A DNA stretch of 64,000 nt from Alligator mississippiensis (lineage: Eukaryota; Chordata; Crocodylia; Alligatoridae). This document shows positions 24,597-35,700 of the stretch, in pieces. Within the stretch, counting starts at the first letter, position 1. Each line of letters starts with the position of its first letter. The stretch covers positions 35,757,832 to 35,821,831 of the forward strand of contig NC_081830.1 in the NCBI RefSeq assembly GCF_030867095.1. The letters are read 5' to 3'. The notes below the pieces were generated by a model. It was given only the letters and a program-made list of their open reading frames with translations, made no database searches and was not told where the DNA came from. The position numbers and the translations under genes are program-made.

Positions 24597-24604
24597 TGCC
24601 CACC

Positions 24605-26630
24605 TAGGGTTGAGCTAGTCCCAGGACCTGGCTGGAGGTAGTCAGGCAATCAGGCTGAATCATGGCCTAGGAAGAAGCTCTACTCAGTTTGACTACCCAT
24701 GATTCAGCTTTCCTGGTCTCCCCCACCCTCACCTTTTACACCTTTTGAACAGCAGTACAGGTGGTCTTGAGCATTCTGTAGAAGCAACTTCCTTTATGAC
24801 CTGGAGTTCCCTATAAGACCACCCATTGCTTACTTGTCCACTGGTGTGTACAGGTCTCCTATGAGTATCTCAAGGATGCAACTTTCTGAAGATCCCAGAA
24901 GTGTCTCTGGGCTTGGAGACTGTGTACCCTGTGGGCAGGTTGCATTCTAGATCACCCAGCAGCAACAAAGAAGTGATCAATTATCTTCTATGGTAGGGAC
25001 TTTCTGGCATGCAAAGAAGAAGAAATACAGGCTAGCAGGGCAGAGCTAAGCACCTGACTCATGAGGAGGCCTCTGGGTAAGGGTCATTTGGATTGCAATT
25101 TTGGACTTAGTTGCCTAAAGTTAGCAGGGTGGATTTTTAAGTGCCAACATCCTTTTTTGGACAGGACCTAGAGAGAGTAATACAACTTGCTCATGGTCAT
25201 TTTGGCACTTACCAATGGAGTTGGGGACCAGTCCCCAGTCCCTGAAAGCCAAGACTGGTCCCAGCATCATGACCAGACCACTGTTCTTACTGAAAACAGG
25301 AAAATGTTCGAAACCAAGCTGAGTAGCTTAGATGCACCCAGTGTTAATCAAACTCATTTTTTTGGGCAACCCATTGCAAGGCTTCATACACAGCCTGACT
25401 TACTAAACTAGATTGAATTTTTTAAAGCCCAGCTTGGGGGGCAGAGGCCCCTTTTCCTCATTATACTTTTCTGACCACCAAAGAGGACATTATCATAAAA
25501 AAGGAAGGCAACATGTAGCAGTTTTTTTTGCATTTTTAATTGAAAAAAAACACACTGTGGAATAAATATTTTAATCAAAGCAGTAAAGAAGTTATTAACA
25601 ATATCATTGTTCTAATTTTTCTATACAGTGAATAAAATTATATGTTTAGAAAGCAAAATTATTACAGTTGGTTGGTGAAAGGAAAAAATAACAGAATAAA
25701 ATAAAATATAAAGGGAAACAGTCACTTTGGTGTCAATATACAGTAAACTGACTGAAAAGAATGGCTCATAGGTTATAGTATAATTATATTTTTTTGGCAA
25801 AGACCCTTAGCTGGAGTATATCACAACATGGGCTTAAAAAGCAGTTGAATGGGGAAAGCACATTTAATTTGAAGGAAAGGTAGGTAAAGAAAAGGAAAAG
25901 TTGTGGGGAGAGAAAAATAAAAGAAACTTGAAACTGGAAAAGGTAGAAAATAAGTTAAAAGTAAAAGAGAGAACAGGCAAAAAGTAGGATAAAAACAAGT
26001 AAAAACAAGGCAGCATGGGAGAATAAAAAGACAGGAAAAAATGAGGCAAGAAGAGAAGATTAAAAAGAAAGTAACAGAAAACTTTCCAATCAAATCTAGC
26101 TGCATTTTGGCCCTTTCTTCTGATCTCTTTGAAGTGAATCCAAGACAGATCTTAAGCATGAAGCCTGCACCTCTCTGTGGCTCCAAAACACAGTTCTCCC
26201 ACTGTCAGATGGATGCAGATGCCATATGATTGTTCTCACTGGATCTGCAGGTCCTCCCCTCTGACACTTTGATCCTGGATAGTTATGCCTAAGCACAGCT
26301 TTCTTAAACACAACAGACAATCTAATCTTAACTTGGGGAAAGGGTAAAGAAGGGAAAAAAAATATTTTAAAGCATCAGAAAATAAAGCCTGGTGCTCATG
26401 ATTTTTAACCTAAATCTTTCATATATTTTGGAAACAAATCATCCATTGAGAAGTTCTGTCACTGCTTTCACTTCCATTTAACAAAAAGTTTCTTTGTTCC
26501 TTAGTGAGGTTGCCTCTTACATTTTGTGCCTGTGCATGTCCTCAGAGGGGGAGATTCCATTCCCCTTGGTGTATGAATACCACATGCACTATTTTTAATA
26601 CTCAGGAAAATATACTGATTGTAAGTTACT
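24605..26630. other. Non-coding part of block A, 3' of OR gene A
   Basis: It is colinear with block B (42810-43410, then 45151-46820). There are no coding features. An A-rich/G-rich stretch lies at 25860-26070. The minus-strand OR transcript would end somewhere in this stretch, but I did not pick out a poly(A) site. Confidence 0.5.
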
Positions 26631-26636
26631 CACAAA

Positions 26637-27596
26637 TTATTTCAAGGACCTCTTTCTTGATATCAGCCTTCTCAAAGCCTGCTTTACCTCCTTATTCCTC
26701 AGGCTATAGATTAAAGGGTTCATCATTGGTGACATCACAGAGTAGAAGAGAGAAAGCAGTCTGTTGGAATTGTGAGAATGGCTGGATTTGGGCATCAGAT
26801 AAGTCACTATGGCAGGAACATAAAATAAAGTGACCACAAGGAGGTGGGAGAAGCAGGTGGAAAAGGTTTTTTTCCTGCCCTCAGCAGAAGGCATGTTGAA
26901 GATGGTATGGAGGATCCAGGCATAGGACACAAGTATAAGTAAGAAAGGCACCATAATGAAGACAACAGCAATGATATAGATATGAACTTCGATCCTGAAA
27001 GTATCCACACAGGCCAACTTCAGTACTGGGAGCTGGTCACAGAAAAAGTGGTTTATGATATTGGGGCCACAGAAAGGTAGAGTGAATATGAAAGTCGTCT
27101 GCCATACATTCACCAACACTCCCAAGAACCAGCACGCACCTGATAGCTGGAGGCAGACGGTGTGACTTACCATGGTTGTGTACCTGAGAGGATGACAAAC
27201 AGCCACATAACGGTCATATGCCATAGCAGCCAGCAGGCAACATTCTGTGATTCCCAGGAGGCCAAAAAAGTACATCTGCATGGCACAACCCACAAAAGAG
27301 ATGCTCTTGTCATATGCAAAGGAGTCCACCAGGAACTTTGGAATGGAGGAAGAGGTGTAAGCAATTTCCAGAAAGGACAAGTTCCTCAGGAAGAAGTACA
27401 TGGGGGAGTGAAGGGCTGAGTCAACTACACTGATCATGATGATGACGAGGTTTCCCACCAATGTGGAAATGTACATAAGCAACACCAGAAAGAAAAGGAC
27501 AATTTGGATCTCCAAGGCATTGGAGAAAGGCTCGAAGAAGAAGTGTGTCACAGCCGTGTGATTCCCACTTGCCACTGCTCCCCTTGCAATCCCCAT
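26637..27596 (-). CDS. Olfactory receptor, class II, family-10-like (gene A)
   Basis: Intact 319-residue seven-transmembrane odorant receptor, expected in the cilia membrane of olfactory neurons and coupled to G-olf. Visible marks: N-glycosylation site NHT at 12-14; LVGN in TM1 (47-50); PMYFFLRN (65-72); LSFLEIAYTS (73-82); Cys104; MAYDRYVAVCHPLRY at 125-139; Cys176, Cys186 and Cys196 in the second extracellular loop; SYAWIL (224-229); KKTFSTCFSHL (242-252); and PMMNPLIYSLRNKEVK near the end of TM7. LSFLEI, TECCLLAAMAYDRY and the MPKSS loop suit the OR10/OR6 group. The start at 27596 is chosen over a Met 23 codons upstream because cttgtttttccag, a strong splice acceptor, lies immediately before it. 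The coding exon is uninterrupted, as usual for ORs. Copy B is 93% identical in protein. The family number is by motif memory only. Confidence 0.95.
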   Translation of the reverse strand: MGIARGAVASGNHTAVTHFFFEPFSNALEIQIVLFFLVLLMYISTLVGNLVIIMISVVDSALHSPMYFFLRNLSFLEIAYTSSSIPKFLVDSFAYDKSISFVGCAMQMYFFGLLGITECCLLAAMAYDRYVAVCHPLRYTTMVSHTVCLQLSGACWFLGVLVNVWQTTFIFTLPFCGPNIINHFFCDQLPVLKLACVDTFRIEVHIYIIAVVFIMVPFLLILVSYAWILHTIFNMPSAEGRKKTFSTCFSHLLVVTLFYVPAIVTYLMPKSSHSHNSNRLLSLFYSVMSPMMNPLIYSLRNKEVKQALRRLISRKRSLK

Positions 27597-28585
27597 CTGG
27601 AAAAACAAGAAAGTCATGCTTTTTATTGTTAATCTGGATGAATAAGGAGAAAACAAGAAATGCACTTACGGCGCTACCGTCTATCATGCTGGACCTTTTT
27701 CTGCACATTTTCATAACTATTATTATTTATGTGTATCTGTGGTTTTTAACTACAGGTTATATTTTGTATGGTTTTATAATTAGGGGGGCATAAATATTGA
27801 ATACAAACAGAAACTACAAATATCTTTTGCTAGTTCACAGTGAATCCAAACAAGCCATTCAAACCCACTGCACCCAAAGCACAGACCCTGCTTATCCTCT
27901 CCCAAAAGATTTAAAAATCATATTCAAAGAAGGATGTATATTAGGCAGCATTACAGGAACAGTTTCTCTTTAGTTAACACTTCCTTTTCAGCACCACAGG
28001 AAATTATGATCCCATATCAAAGTTTAATATGCGTTATGTTACTCTACATTATCCAGCTTTAATTCAATGACATATATTTGTCCATAGTACGATTCTTACT
28101 AATTTCCATGTATTAGACTGAAAGCCTGACCAAGTGTGAGAATTTAAGCTGTCCATTTATCTAGCATTTTCCTGAAGCACTCATTAGTTTATAATCATCA
28201 GTTCACTACTTTCTTCAGACATAGAACTAGCCTAAATTCAGTGGAGATTGCTACGTAGTTCCCATATCTTATATTATGGAGGTCACCTCTAAATGGTAAT
28301 TGATGGTATTAGTCCACAGAAATCACATTCTAAAACAAAAGAACACTCACCAGGATGCTCAGCTTTCTTCTTTAGCTTGCACCCTTTGCATTGATCTTTA
28401 CTAATACTAAATAGATATAAAATGATTTTATATCTGATTTCTGTACTCATTTCACTAAAGCAGACATTTTGCACCCAGTCTGCACTTAAATAGACCAGAT
28501 GGAATTGACTGCATAAGTTGGACTAACATTTAGAGAAAAACTAGATATTGAAAACATTCTATTATAATCATGGTTTAAAACTCAC
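27597..28585 (-). other. Inferred 5'UTR intron of OR gene A
   Basis: The donor CACAG|GTGAGT at 28585 and the acceptor tttttccag|ATG at 27597 define an intron of 989 bp. OR genes commonly have an intronless coding exon preceded by one or more untranslated exons. This is inferred from splice-site sequence and conservation with block B; no transcript was seen. Confidence 0.55.
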
Positions 28586-28700
28586 CTGTGCTTCAGAGAA
28601 GAGTGTACTGAGTGAACAAAGAAGCCACACCTTGATTTATGAGTATGTAAGTTCTTTTGTACCTCCACTGGGACTGACTCTCTCATGTATTGTCTCTTTG
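28586..28700 (-). other. Inferred untranslated first exon and promoter-proximal block of OR gene A
   Basis: A block of about 115 bases is conserved with 48823-48935 (block B) and with both arms of the 5-11 kb inverted repeat. Sequence around it has drifted more. Its gene-side edge is a consensus splice donor. The transcription start is not located; the upper limit given is approximate. Confidence 0.5.
28664..28673 (-). promoter_or_regulatory. Candidate Olf-1/EBF-like site
   Basis: TCCCAGTGGA on the minus strand is one base off the EBF palindrome TCCCNNGGGA, which is common in OR promoters. The same sequence is kept in block B (48901-48910). The inverted-repeat arms have TCCCACAGGA at the matching place. 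A short match of this kind can be chance. Confidence 0.3.
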
Positions 28701-28925
28701 AAAAAATTTTTTCCCCCCCGATTTCTCTCTGTCTGTATATCCGTGTTTCTCTGTCTCTCTTTTTCAACGTTTTAGATAATGTAGGCCTTAATATTCAGAT
28801 AAGTTTCCAAACAGAGCCTTAGCCACAGCTAATTTAAAAATGTCTATTGAATCTTTTTTTTCAATAGCAAATCTGGTGTTCAACAAAGCCAAACCACTGA
28901 GAGAAAGCCTTTGCTTTCTCTCAGA

Positions 28926-29354
28926 GGTCTGGAGAGCAGGTCATAGGAGGAGAGGCTGAAAGACTTGGGACTGTTCAGCCTAGAGAACTCAGAGGAGAGT
29001 TAGTGGCAGCCTTTAAGTATATTAGGGGTGTGCATCAGGGCCTGGAGGAGCATCTGGTCACCAAGGCACCTTGTGGGAAGACAAGAAACAATGGGCACAG
29101 ACTGATAGATAACTTCAGATTGGACACAAGGCAAAACAACTTTACAGTTCAAGTGCCAAGTGTCTGGAGCAGGCTTCCCACAGAAGTGGAACAGTCCCTC
29201 ACCCTGGTGATCTTCAAAAAGCATCCTGATGCCCACCTGGCTGGGGTCATCTGACCACAGCATCTTTTCCTGCCCAAGTGAAGGGAGGCCTGGACCCAAA
29301 TATCTTGTAAGGTCCCTTCCAGCTCCTAACATCTATAAAACAATGAAACTATGA
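28926..29354 (+). mobile_element. CR1 LINE 3' fragment
   Basis: It encodes the degraded C-terminal end of CR1 ORF2 (AAFKYIRGVHQGLEEHLVTK, then NFRLDTRQNNFTVQVPSVW) and runs into the usual CR1 3' end with a short ctataaaacaatgaaactat tail. It is absent from block B, where the flanks meet at about 49160-49180. It therefore inserted after the A/B duplication, or was lost from B. Confidence 0.88.
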
Positions 29355-29597
29355 AGAGAAGTAAGAAGCAAAAAAAAAAGTTCTGCTAAAAATACTGCAG
29401 TTCTCTGCCACAAATATTTCGTTTGCACCAAAGCATTTTCCGTATTTAGTTCTCCAGTGCTCACAATTTGCTTTCTGATTTTCATTTTTCTTAAGAACAA
29501 TGTTTTCTGCTCAAACTTTTCTTTGCAAATCACCATACGTTTCTGAGCAGCCTTACCTTGGAAACTATTGCAATATTCTTTGTCCAAGCTTCTGTAA

Positions 29598-30061
29598 ATC
29601 ATAAAGGGATTTATTGGGGTAAGTGAATGTGATTGCCATCAGGAACCCCCTTAATGTCAATTAATCAAATTCTAAGCCTACTTATTGTAATATTTCTCCA
29701 AAGAGCTAAATGAAATTTATACAATGCTGATGTTGCTATTAGGGAAAGGCTTCTGAAACATTTAGTGTTGGCCTAGTCTGTTACCACTGTCTTCAATAAT
29801 ACTGTGGTAGGGCAAATAGAAGTAAAATTCAGAAAAGAGTTTGGATGCTTAAAAGTGGATGCAGATGGACTTAGACTTTTAAATCTAAATAATTTACTCA
29901 ACCATTTCCTTTAACCCTTATAGGGAGTCATTCCATTTGACTTATTGGGTATCTAAGTGGACTTAGGCACCTAGCTATGACTGTTCCCACTGTTCAATGC
30001 TGAACATACATTAATGCATCTAGTTTTGTATTGCACTGCCCTCTGACCCTTAAAATTCAAT
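29598..30061 (+). repeat. Segment paralogous to 11765-12172
   Basis: Non-coding sequence shared with the region beyond the right inverted-repeat arm, in the same orientation. Long identical runs are interrupted by small indels, one of about 50 bases near 29920-29970. It extends the OR-flanking unit beyond block A. Confidence 0.85.
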
Positions 30062-31339
30062 TACATAGAAAGCAAAAAGGAAGAAAGCTCCCCTCCACAC
30101 CTTTTAACAGTCTTTCAGACTCAAGCAGGTAGAATACAATTGCACTTAGGTGCCTAAACCATGTAGAATCTTAATATATGGAACAGAATCTGGCACTTAT
30201 GTATCATATATCCCTTCGCTTTTTCAGTTTTCACTAGAAAACCTACTTAAGACGTACATTTCAGTATGCCATTTTGGCTGAGAGGAGGATAACAATGTCT
30301 GTTTTCTTCCCGTGGCTTTTGGAATTCATGAAGCAAGAAAGTCGCACATATGCTTGATTATGGGCCCAATGCAATTGTTATGCTCACACAACAACACACA
30401 CAGACTGATATTATTTTTGGCAGTCAGGGACACTTTCATTCAAAAATAGTGATAGTGTGGTGCTGACAGTGCCATTTTTTCCATAATGCTCATTGGTTGG
30501 ATCACTTCTCCAAGCAGTGAGATATCTCGATTCTGGGTCTTCATCACCAGGGTCTTCATCACCAGGGTCTTCATCACCCAGATGGGTTGTCTGTTTCCCA
30601 TGGAAAAATGGAGGAAACCATGGATTTTACCTTTTACCAGAGGCAAATGTGGATTTCTCATTTTACCAGAGAAACCCACAGTTTTGCAGTTGTGTGATGA
30701 GCTCTCTGCTGGCTGGCAGAGTTCCAGCCTGCAGGGGGCTGGGAGGGAGTGGGAGGAAGGTGGTGAGTTTGGAGGTGCCATGTGTGAGAGCAGCTCCACC
30801 AGGTAAGCTGTGGCAGGGGGATTGAGGCCCTCATAGGGAGGAAGGGAGTTAAGCAGGGTTGGGGCTGGGGCTGGGGCTGGGACTTGGGTTTGGGGCCTGG
30901 GGCCACAATGTGCAGCCACAGGGCCCTGGCAGGAAGCAGGACAGGGTTGTAGGCAGCTTGTCTAGGGGGTGGAGCCAGCTCCCCACCATTGTGTGCTATC
31001 CTGGGGGCCAGGAGGAACCTACCCCCCCAAGTTCTGTGCATGGGGTGTGGGCACGGGGCAGGTTGGCCATTGCAGATTTGGGCAGGGGGGTGCTCCCCAC
31101 CACTGTGCACATTCCCAGGGAGCTGGGGGAACCCATGTCCCCGCAAATCTGTGCATGTGATGGGGGCTGCATGCTGCACGCTTCCAGCTGGTACTTCCCA
31201 CCCTGCTGCCTTCCCACAGGAAATCCATAGCCCACTGTGTGACACAGAACTGCAGGGAACAGTGGAGCCGTGCAGGAAGCTGCCTGCCGCTGCAATCTCT
31301 GCATTTCCCATGTCCCATGTGCACAACCCCATGCTGCCA
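30062..31339. other. Intergenic DNA; GC-rich stretch and a 15-bp tandem repeat
   Basis: Positions 30536-30580 hold three direct copies of a 15-base unit (ggtcttcatcaccag type). Positions 30700-31340 are GC-rich and open in several frames on both strands, including an approximate (ggggct)n stretch near 30862-30890. The proteins predicted there are low-complexity and strand-symmetric, so I do not call a gene. Confidence 0.5.
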
Positions 31340-31483
31340 CCCCCCCTGACCTACTGCTTGACCACTGACAACAAATTAGCTTCGAAGGTCACCACCTATG
31401 ACACCTCAGCTATACCTGCATTACGCAGGCCTTGCCAGCTCTTACTAGACGGGATTTTGCCAGAAGAATCATACTCGTGTATG

Positions 31484-31540
31484 GTCATAGGCAGGCAAGG
31501 TTCTTTGAGTAGGTATGATAACTTTTATTAGACCAACTGA
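31484..31540 (-). mobile_element. Penelope-type 3' tail fragment
   Basis: Read on the minus strand it carries the ttggtctaataaaagttatc motif and the caaagaaccttgcctgccta motif that also end the Penelope-like copy at 9921-10384. Only the tail is left. It is absent from block A. Confidence 0.6.
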
Positions 31541-31583
31541 GTCAAACAAACAAGAACAAGCATAAGAGATCGGTAACCATATG

Positions 31584-31588
31584 CTGAG
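31584..31588. other. Target site duplication CTGAG (left)
   Basis: Directly abuts the LTR end. The same five bases follow the other LTR at 38204-38208. Confidence 0.9.
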
Positions 31589-32241
31589 TGTCTCGGCCGG
31601 GCTGAACTGACTCGAGGTGATTCAGAATTTACCCGTTCGTCAGGGCGGGCTGGTGAATAGAGAGGCTGACAAGCTTAATGGTTGCAAAAAACTTTACTTA
31701 CGTCACGGGTGGCTGCGACGGAAACGGTTCAGTCGTCTGGACAACAATGTGAGTTGCTCCAGCTGGAGAGGCCAATGCCAGTAAACTCGTCCGTAATTCA
31801 AGCCGGCGGGAAAAGGGTACGTCTGGGACTGCATTCGGCGACGGGAAGAAGGATCGATAGGTGATCAGTCTATCGATCAGCTAGCCGCAAGTCGGATCTC
31901 TAAGAGGCACTCTGCAGCGTGCTCAAAGTTCTTCGACTTGGGCGGAAGTCGCGCTAGTTTTTAAACGGCCAGCAAGCCAATTACCGGCCACCACGTGTGA
32001 ATAATTTAGCACTAGCCAATTGCGGGGCACGAATTTGCATCCGAATGGCGGGAACTCTTTGCACCATGCAACTCCGTGCTGCAAAGAGAAAATGCATCCT
32101 GCAGAAGCAGCTGCAAAAGTGGCGGGAACTCCCTCCTGCACACGGGTTCTTTATGCAACAAAAACCCTCGCTGTGCAAGAGGCTCTCGTGTGTCAAGAAA
32201 ATTCCATAGTGCCGAGGCACCAAACTCATTGGGTTATGACA
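31589..32241 (-). repeat. 3' LTR of the endogenous retrovirus
   Basis: 653 bp with the same ends as the 5' LTR and about 97% identity to it. There are no indels between the two by eye; most differences are transitions, many at CpG sites. Confidence 0.96.
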
Positions 32242-32254
32242 TGCCCCCTTGCCG
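32242..32254 (-). other. Polypurine tract
   Basis: The minus strand reads CGGCAAGGGGGCA immediately before the 3' LTR. This is the standard place and composition for plus-strand priming. Confidence 0.8.
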
Positions 32255-32634
32255 ACGGCACAACTGGAACTTTTGACACATGAGCACATTATACGGATTC
32301 ACTGACTTGGCAAAGCCTTCGCAACCAATATATATATATATAAACAAATAACTTTGAACACATAACAACAACTGCTAATCATCGTCTCATTGGAGAACAT
32401 TCCGCTTCGGTCCGTCTTCTCCTATAACAGACAATGTCAGTAAACACTTAATAAAATGAAAATAATGCCATAACAAGTCCTGAGCAGATGGGTTTTTCGC
32501 CGTCTCAGTGCCTCTCTCGCAACTATCACTTTTTGGAATCAGGTGGTTGTGGATTACTGCTTCTGCTGGGGTTAAACCTGTGAAGAAAACAAAATAACAA
32601 GACAAAACACAACGAGAAAGAATCATAACTGGTT

Positions 32635-33500
32635 TCACTGTAAGGATACTGGGTGAACATCGGAACGGCGTGTCATCCAGTTGTGATGAACAACAATAGG
32701 GGGACAATCAGGCTTCTCTTCCAGTTGGACAGAATAGGTATTGGGATATTGTCCCGGCCGTTGAACTGTCCCTTTGTGAACTTGTGGGTGAGACTGATGA
32801 GGGTGAGGTATTGAAATCCACACCAACTCGTCAGGTTGGAACTTAGGCTCCCAAGGTGAGGGTTTCTGGACATTAGCTTCGTCCCATAATGGCTTAGTAG
32901 TGTTTAGTGAAATAAGGACATCGTGATTAAATTTAGTCCAATTTTTAAACGTCCCTCCTCCTCTAAGGCGAAGCTGCTCCTTGTATAGACCTATGTGTCT
33001 CTCCACAACGCCGTTGGACTGCGGATGGTACGGCAGATGAAGATGCCATGCCACGTTGTGAAGACGAGCAAACTTATCCAAAGCATTAGAGTTGAACGGA
33101 GGTCCTCCATCAGACTGAATTTCATGAGGAGGCTGCCAGGTGGCAAACACAGCAGTTAAGGCAGTAATAACAGCAGTGGCATTGCTTTTCCGTAAGGGAA
33201 TAACCTGCAACTGTCTGGTCCCCAAATCAACCACAACTAGTCCTTTATTTGGCAGTTTAGACCCTGGGAGGGGTCCCAGCAAATCCACCTGCCAAACTTT
33301 TCCTGCCTGAAACTGTGAAGGATTGAAAGCTCCGATCTGATGCTTGGTTTTATGACACTTTTCTTTAGCACACGTTTTACAGGCCTGAGCTACCTTTTCC
33401 CAATCCCGCCTGGCTCCATATGAGGCCGGTTCTGTAATGGTTCGGCACCAACATTGATGACAAGCCCGTGGTCCTGGGTGACCCCAATTTTCATCAAGCC
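32635..33500 (-). pseudogene. pol: integrase region of the endogenous retrovirus
   Basis: The N-terminal zinc-binding part has WGHPGPRACHQ and CKTCAKEKC. The catalytic core shows WQVDLLGPLPG, IQSDGGPPFNS and HPQSNGVVERHIG, which is D,D(35)E spacing. The C-terminal part has a DELVWISIPHP stretch and a YSVQLEEKP stretch, like the SH3-type domain. The open frame ends with no envelope after it. Confidence 0.93.
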
Positions 33501-33519
33501 ACGCGAGGAATGGATTGGT

Positions 33520-33955
33520 TTCAGGATCAGTGGTAGATGTGACAGGCAAAGCTATGTCGGTCCGGAGTGGATCCTCCAAGAGCTTATCAATTACCTCATG
33601 CACTGGATCAGTATCTGAACGATGGGACTTAGTGTGCCTAATCAATGGAAGGCGTACAAATCTAGTTAACGTCCTCCAGATGTCTCGCCAATCATCCAAG
33701 TTCTCGTTGGGAAAAGCTGTGCCCGTAAGAATTTTGTAGATATACTGCGAATCAATCGCGATGATCGGAACTGGGAGTGTATCGTTATGATACATCAAAC
33801 AATGTTCCAGTACCTTCAGGAATCCTAATAATTCACATTTTTGAGACGAATTATCATCTGGGTCGGCTTGAAAAATTCCCTTATCATGACAAGCTTTACA
33901 GTAATACCCATAGGCTCCTTCATGTTGGGAGGTTCCGTCCGAGGCCATCCATGCT
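33520..33955 (-). pseudogene. pol: RNase H region of the endogenous retrovirus
   Basis: The acidic residues are visible in order: MASDGTS (Asp), QKCELLGF (Glu), AIDSQYIYK (Asp) and, later, a TDPVHEVID stretch. This is the cellular-type layout with the His/Asp near the end. Confidence 0.85.
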
Positions 33956-33959
33956 GGGG

Positions 33960-35200
33960 CTGAAGTTCCATACAGCGTAGGAACCTTTTCCTCATCTTCT
34001 GGGCTTGGATCAGGTACCGTGTCTTCCAACCTCCAACAATGCCAATTATAATGGTGGGTTAGTACTAGCGTATTCCAGGTCTTAGACTCCCCTTGAAAAT
34101 GTGGGTCGATTCTTCCCGCGTCCAGCAAGGGTAACAATGTGGCACCAGGAGCGCGTAACGTTCCATGCCCCCATGCTAACGGCTCCACCAGTTGTTCAGC
34201 TAGGAGAATCTTTCCCATAGCTCCATATCGATGTTGCGCCGCTTGAAGTGTCTTGTGGGCCGTGTATACTAACTCATCGCGGGGGTTGTGCACGACAGCC
34301 CACACGTGATTGGTGGTGAATCCAAGGGTTACGGTTAGTGACTCACCCAGATCGATGGCATGGAGTTGTGTACCTTTAACCTTGGTTAGCAGGCGAAGCA
34401 GATTCTGCTGATCCTTTTCCGTCCAAGGTGTGGACTTTCAGGATTTGTCATGAATCTGTCGCTGTAATTTAGTGAGGAGTGCCAGATCACTAGGTCCAAT
34501 ATAATGTCGATACCAATTTAAATGACCCAAAAGCTGTTGAAAATGCCTCTTAGTGATAGGGTGGAATGTTTTTAGCGGATCGATGTTAGGACCCTCATGC
34601 GAAACTTCGTGGCGGATGGAACCAGTGTATCGAGTGCCAAGGAACGTAATGTCATCTACAGGACGTAGGCTTGACTTTTCCTCGTTGATGGTCCATCCCT
34701 CACTTTGAAGGTGAGCAACCAGTTGACTTACTACACTGGCAACTACAGAGCTATCGCGACCCATGATGGCAATATCATCCACATAACTCCAAATTTTTAA
34801 TTCCTTTTCTGGGGGAAGAGAATGCAAGGCTCGAAAATTCTTCAGGGTGTTATTCATGGCACCAGTGGCTAATGATGGAGCGTTACAATATCCTTGCGGA
34901 CAAACTGTCCACCTGTACATGATGCCATCAATACACATATTCAGTATTCCTTCCGGGTCAGTTATTGGGATAGAAAAGAACATGTTTTTCAGATCTAATG
35001 TAATTCCGACCCACGGACTTTGCTGGAACTGTGCCATCTCTAACATACACTGTGGCATAGTAGACGGATTAGGTTGTTGAAGTACTTGGCACCTTTTATT
35101 GACTTCTTGATAGTCCACGACCAACCGAGCTTCATTAAGTTTCCCAGGTTTCGCCACTCCCCATCCTGATGATAGATAGGTGCTGGCTGTTACGGTCTTA
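33960..35200 (-). pseudogene. pol: reverse transcriptase region of the endogenous retrovirus
   Basis: Clear retroviral RT: ARLVVDYQEVNKR, then ITLDLKNMFFSIPI with the first catalytic Asp, then VCPQGYCNAPSLA, then the SYVDDIAIMG box, then EEKSSLRPVDDITFLGTRY. The YVDD box and PQGY motif match retroviruses rather than Gypsy or CR1 elements. The connection domain follows. Confidence 0.93.
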
Positions 35201-35219
35201 ATACAGCCTCGTCGTTCAA

Positions 35220-35700
35220 GTCATTGCAGAAGGTTAGTAAGGGACTGTTTCAGAGAATCCTTAGTTGGGATTGGCCGATATCGCCAGGTGGAAGTGTCAT
35301 GAAGTGTTGGTCGATGCCAGTCCTGCTCTGGGATAATTATGGGTAATGCCTGTAGTACTTGTTCCCTGAGGTCAAGCGTCTTTATCCCCGGAATTCCTAA
35401 AATGTTGATGCCCCCTAGAACAGCTTCTAGGGGATATCGGTGGTCCTGAACCCAAAACTTGACCTTCGTTGTGACAGCGATAGCGTTAAGCCCTTGTACC
35501 TTGATCGTCTTGATGGTCTTTTGATGAGGTATCATCGAGGTAATCATATTGGTCTGAGCTCCAGTGTCAAGAAGGAAGGATACCTGTTGTTTGTCATCCG
35601 GATCGGTAGGGTTGTAAACAGTAAGTTCAGCATATGGTCGAGAATCAGTAGGATCAGGTCTGAGCTGAGGAAGGCCGTTGGCAGAGCCGACGGCCATTAC
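35220..35700 (-). pseudogene. pro: protease region of the endogenous retrovirus
   Basis: Retroviral aspartic protease. The active-site box reads FLLDTGAQTNMI, preceded by a short linker and followed by the flap-like and GIPGIK stretches. It sits between gag and RT as expected. Confidence 0.88.

Larger units (their letters stand above)
21590..29430. repeat. Segmental duplication, block A (contains OR gene A)
   Basis: This block is a direct copy of block B (31340-49226). Colinear matches include 21590-21720 with 31350-31484, 21840-22070 with 38218-38440, 22740-23160 with 38440-38870, 23165-24405 with 41590-42805, 24605-25430 with 42810-45600, and 25480-28925 (OR gene and upstream region) with 45760-49160. 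Block A lacks about 2.7 kb present in B (38870-41590) and about 1.7 kb (43410-45150). It has three insertions absent from B: 22072-22728, 24407-24596 and about 28926-29354. Confidence 0.9.

Noticed and set aside
27597-27665. Longer start for OR gene A (23 extra residues), and the same at 47781-47849 for gene B
   Set aside because: The extra stretch contains a polypyrimidine tract and ends in CAG directly before the usual OR start Met, so it is intron. The added residues also do not resemble an OR N-terminus.
30536-30580. Three 15-base units as a CRISPR-like array
   Set aside because: The copies are directly abutting with no spacers, in a vertebrate genome. It is a simple tandem repeat.
30658-31531. 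Several overlapping frames of 100-220 residues
   Set aside because: The GC-rich sequence is open in many frames on both strands, with no domain and mutually exclusive products.
32387-32707. Short frame after the integrase region as an envelope remnant
   Set aside because: No signal peptide, surface/transmembrane cleavage site, fusion peptide or heptad region. It is too short.
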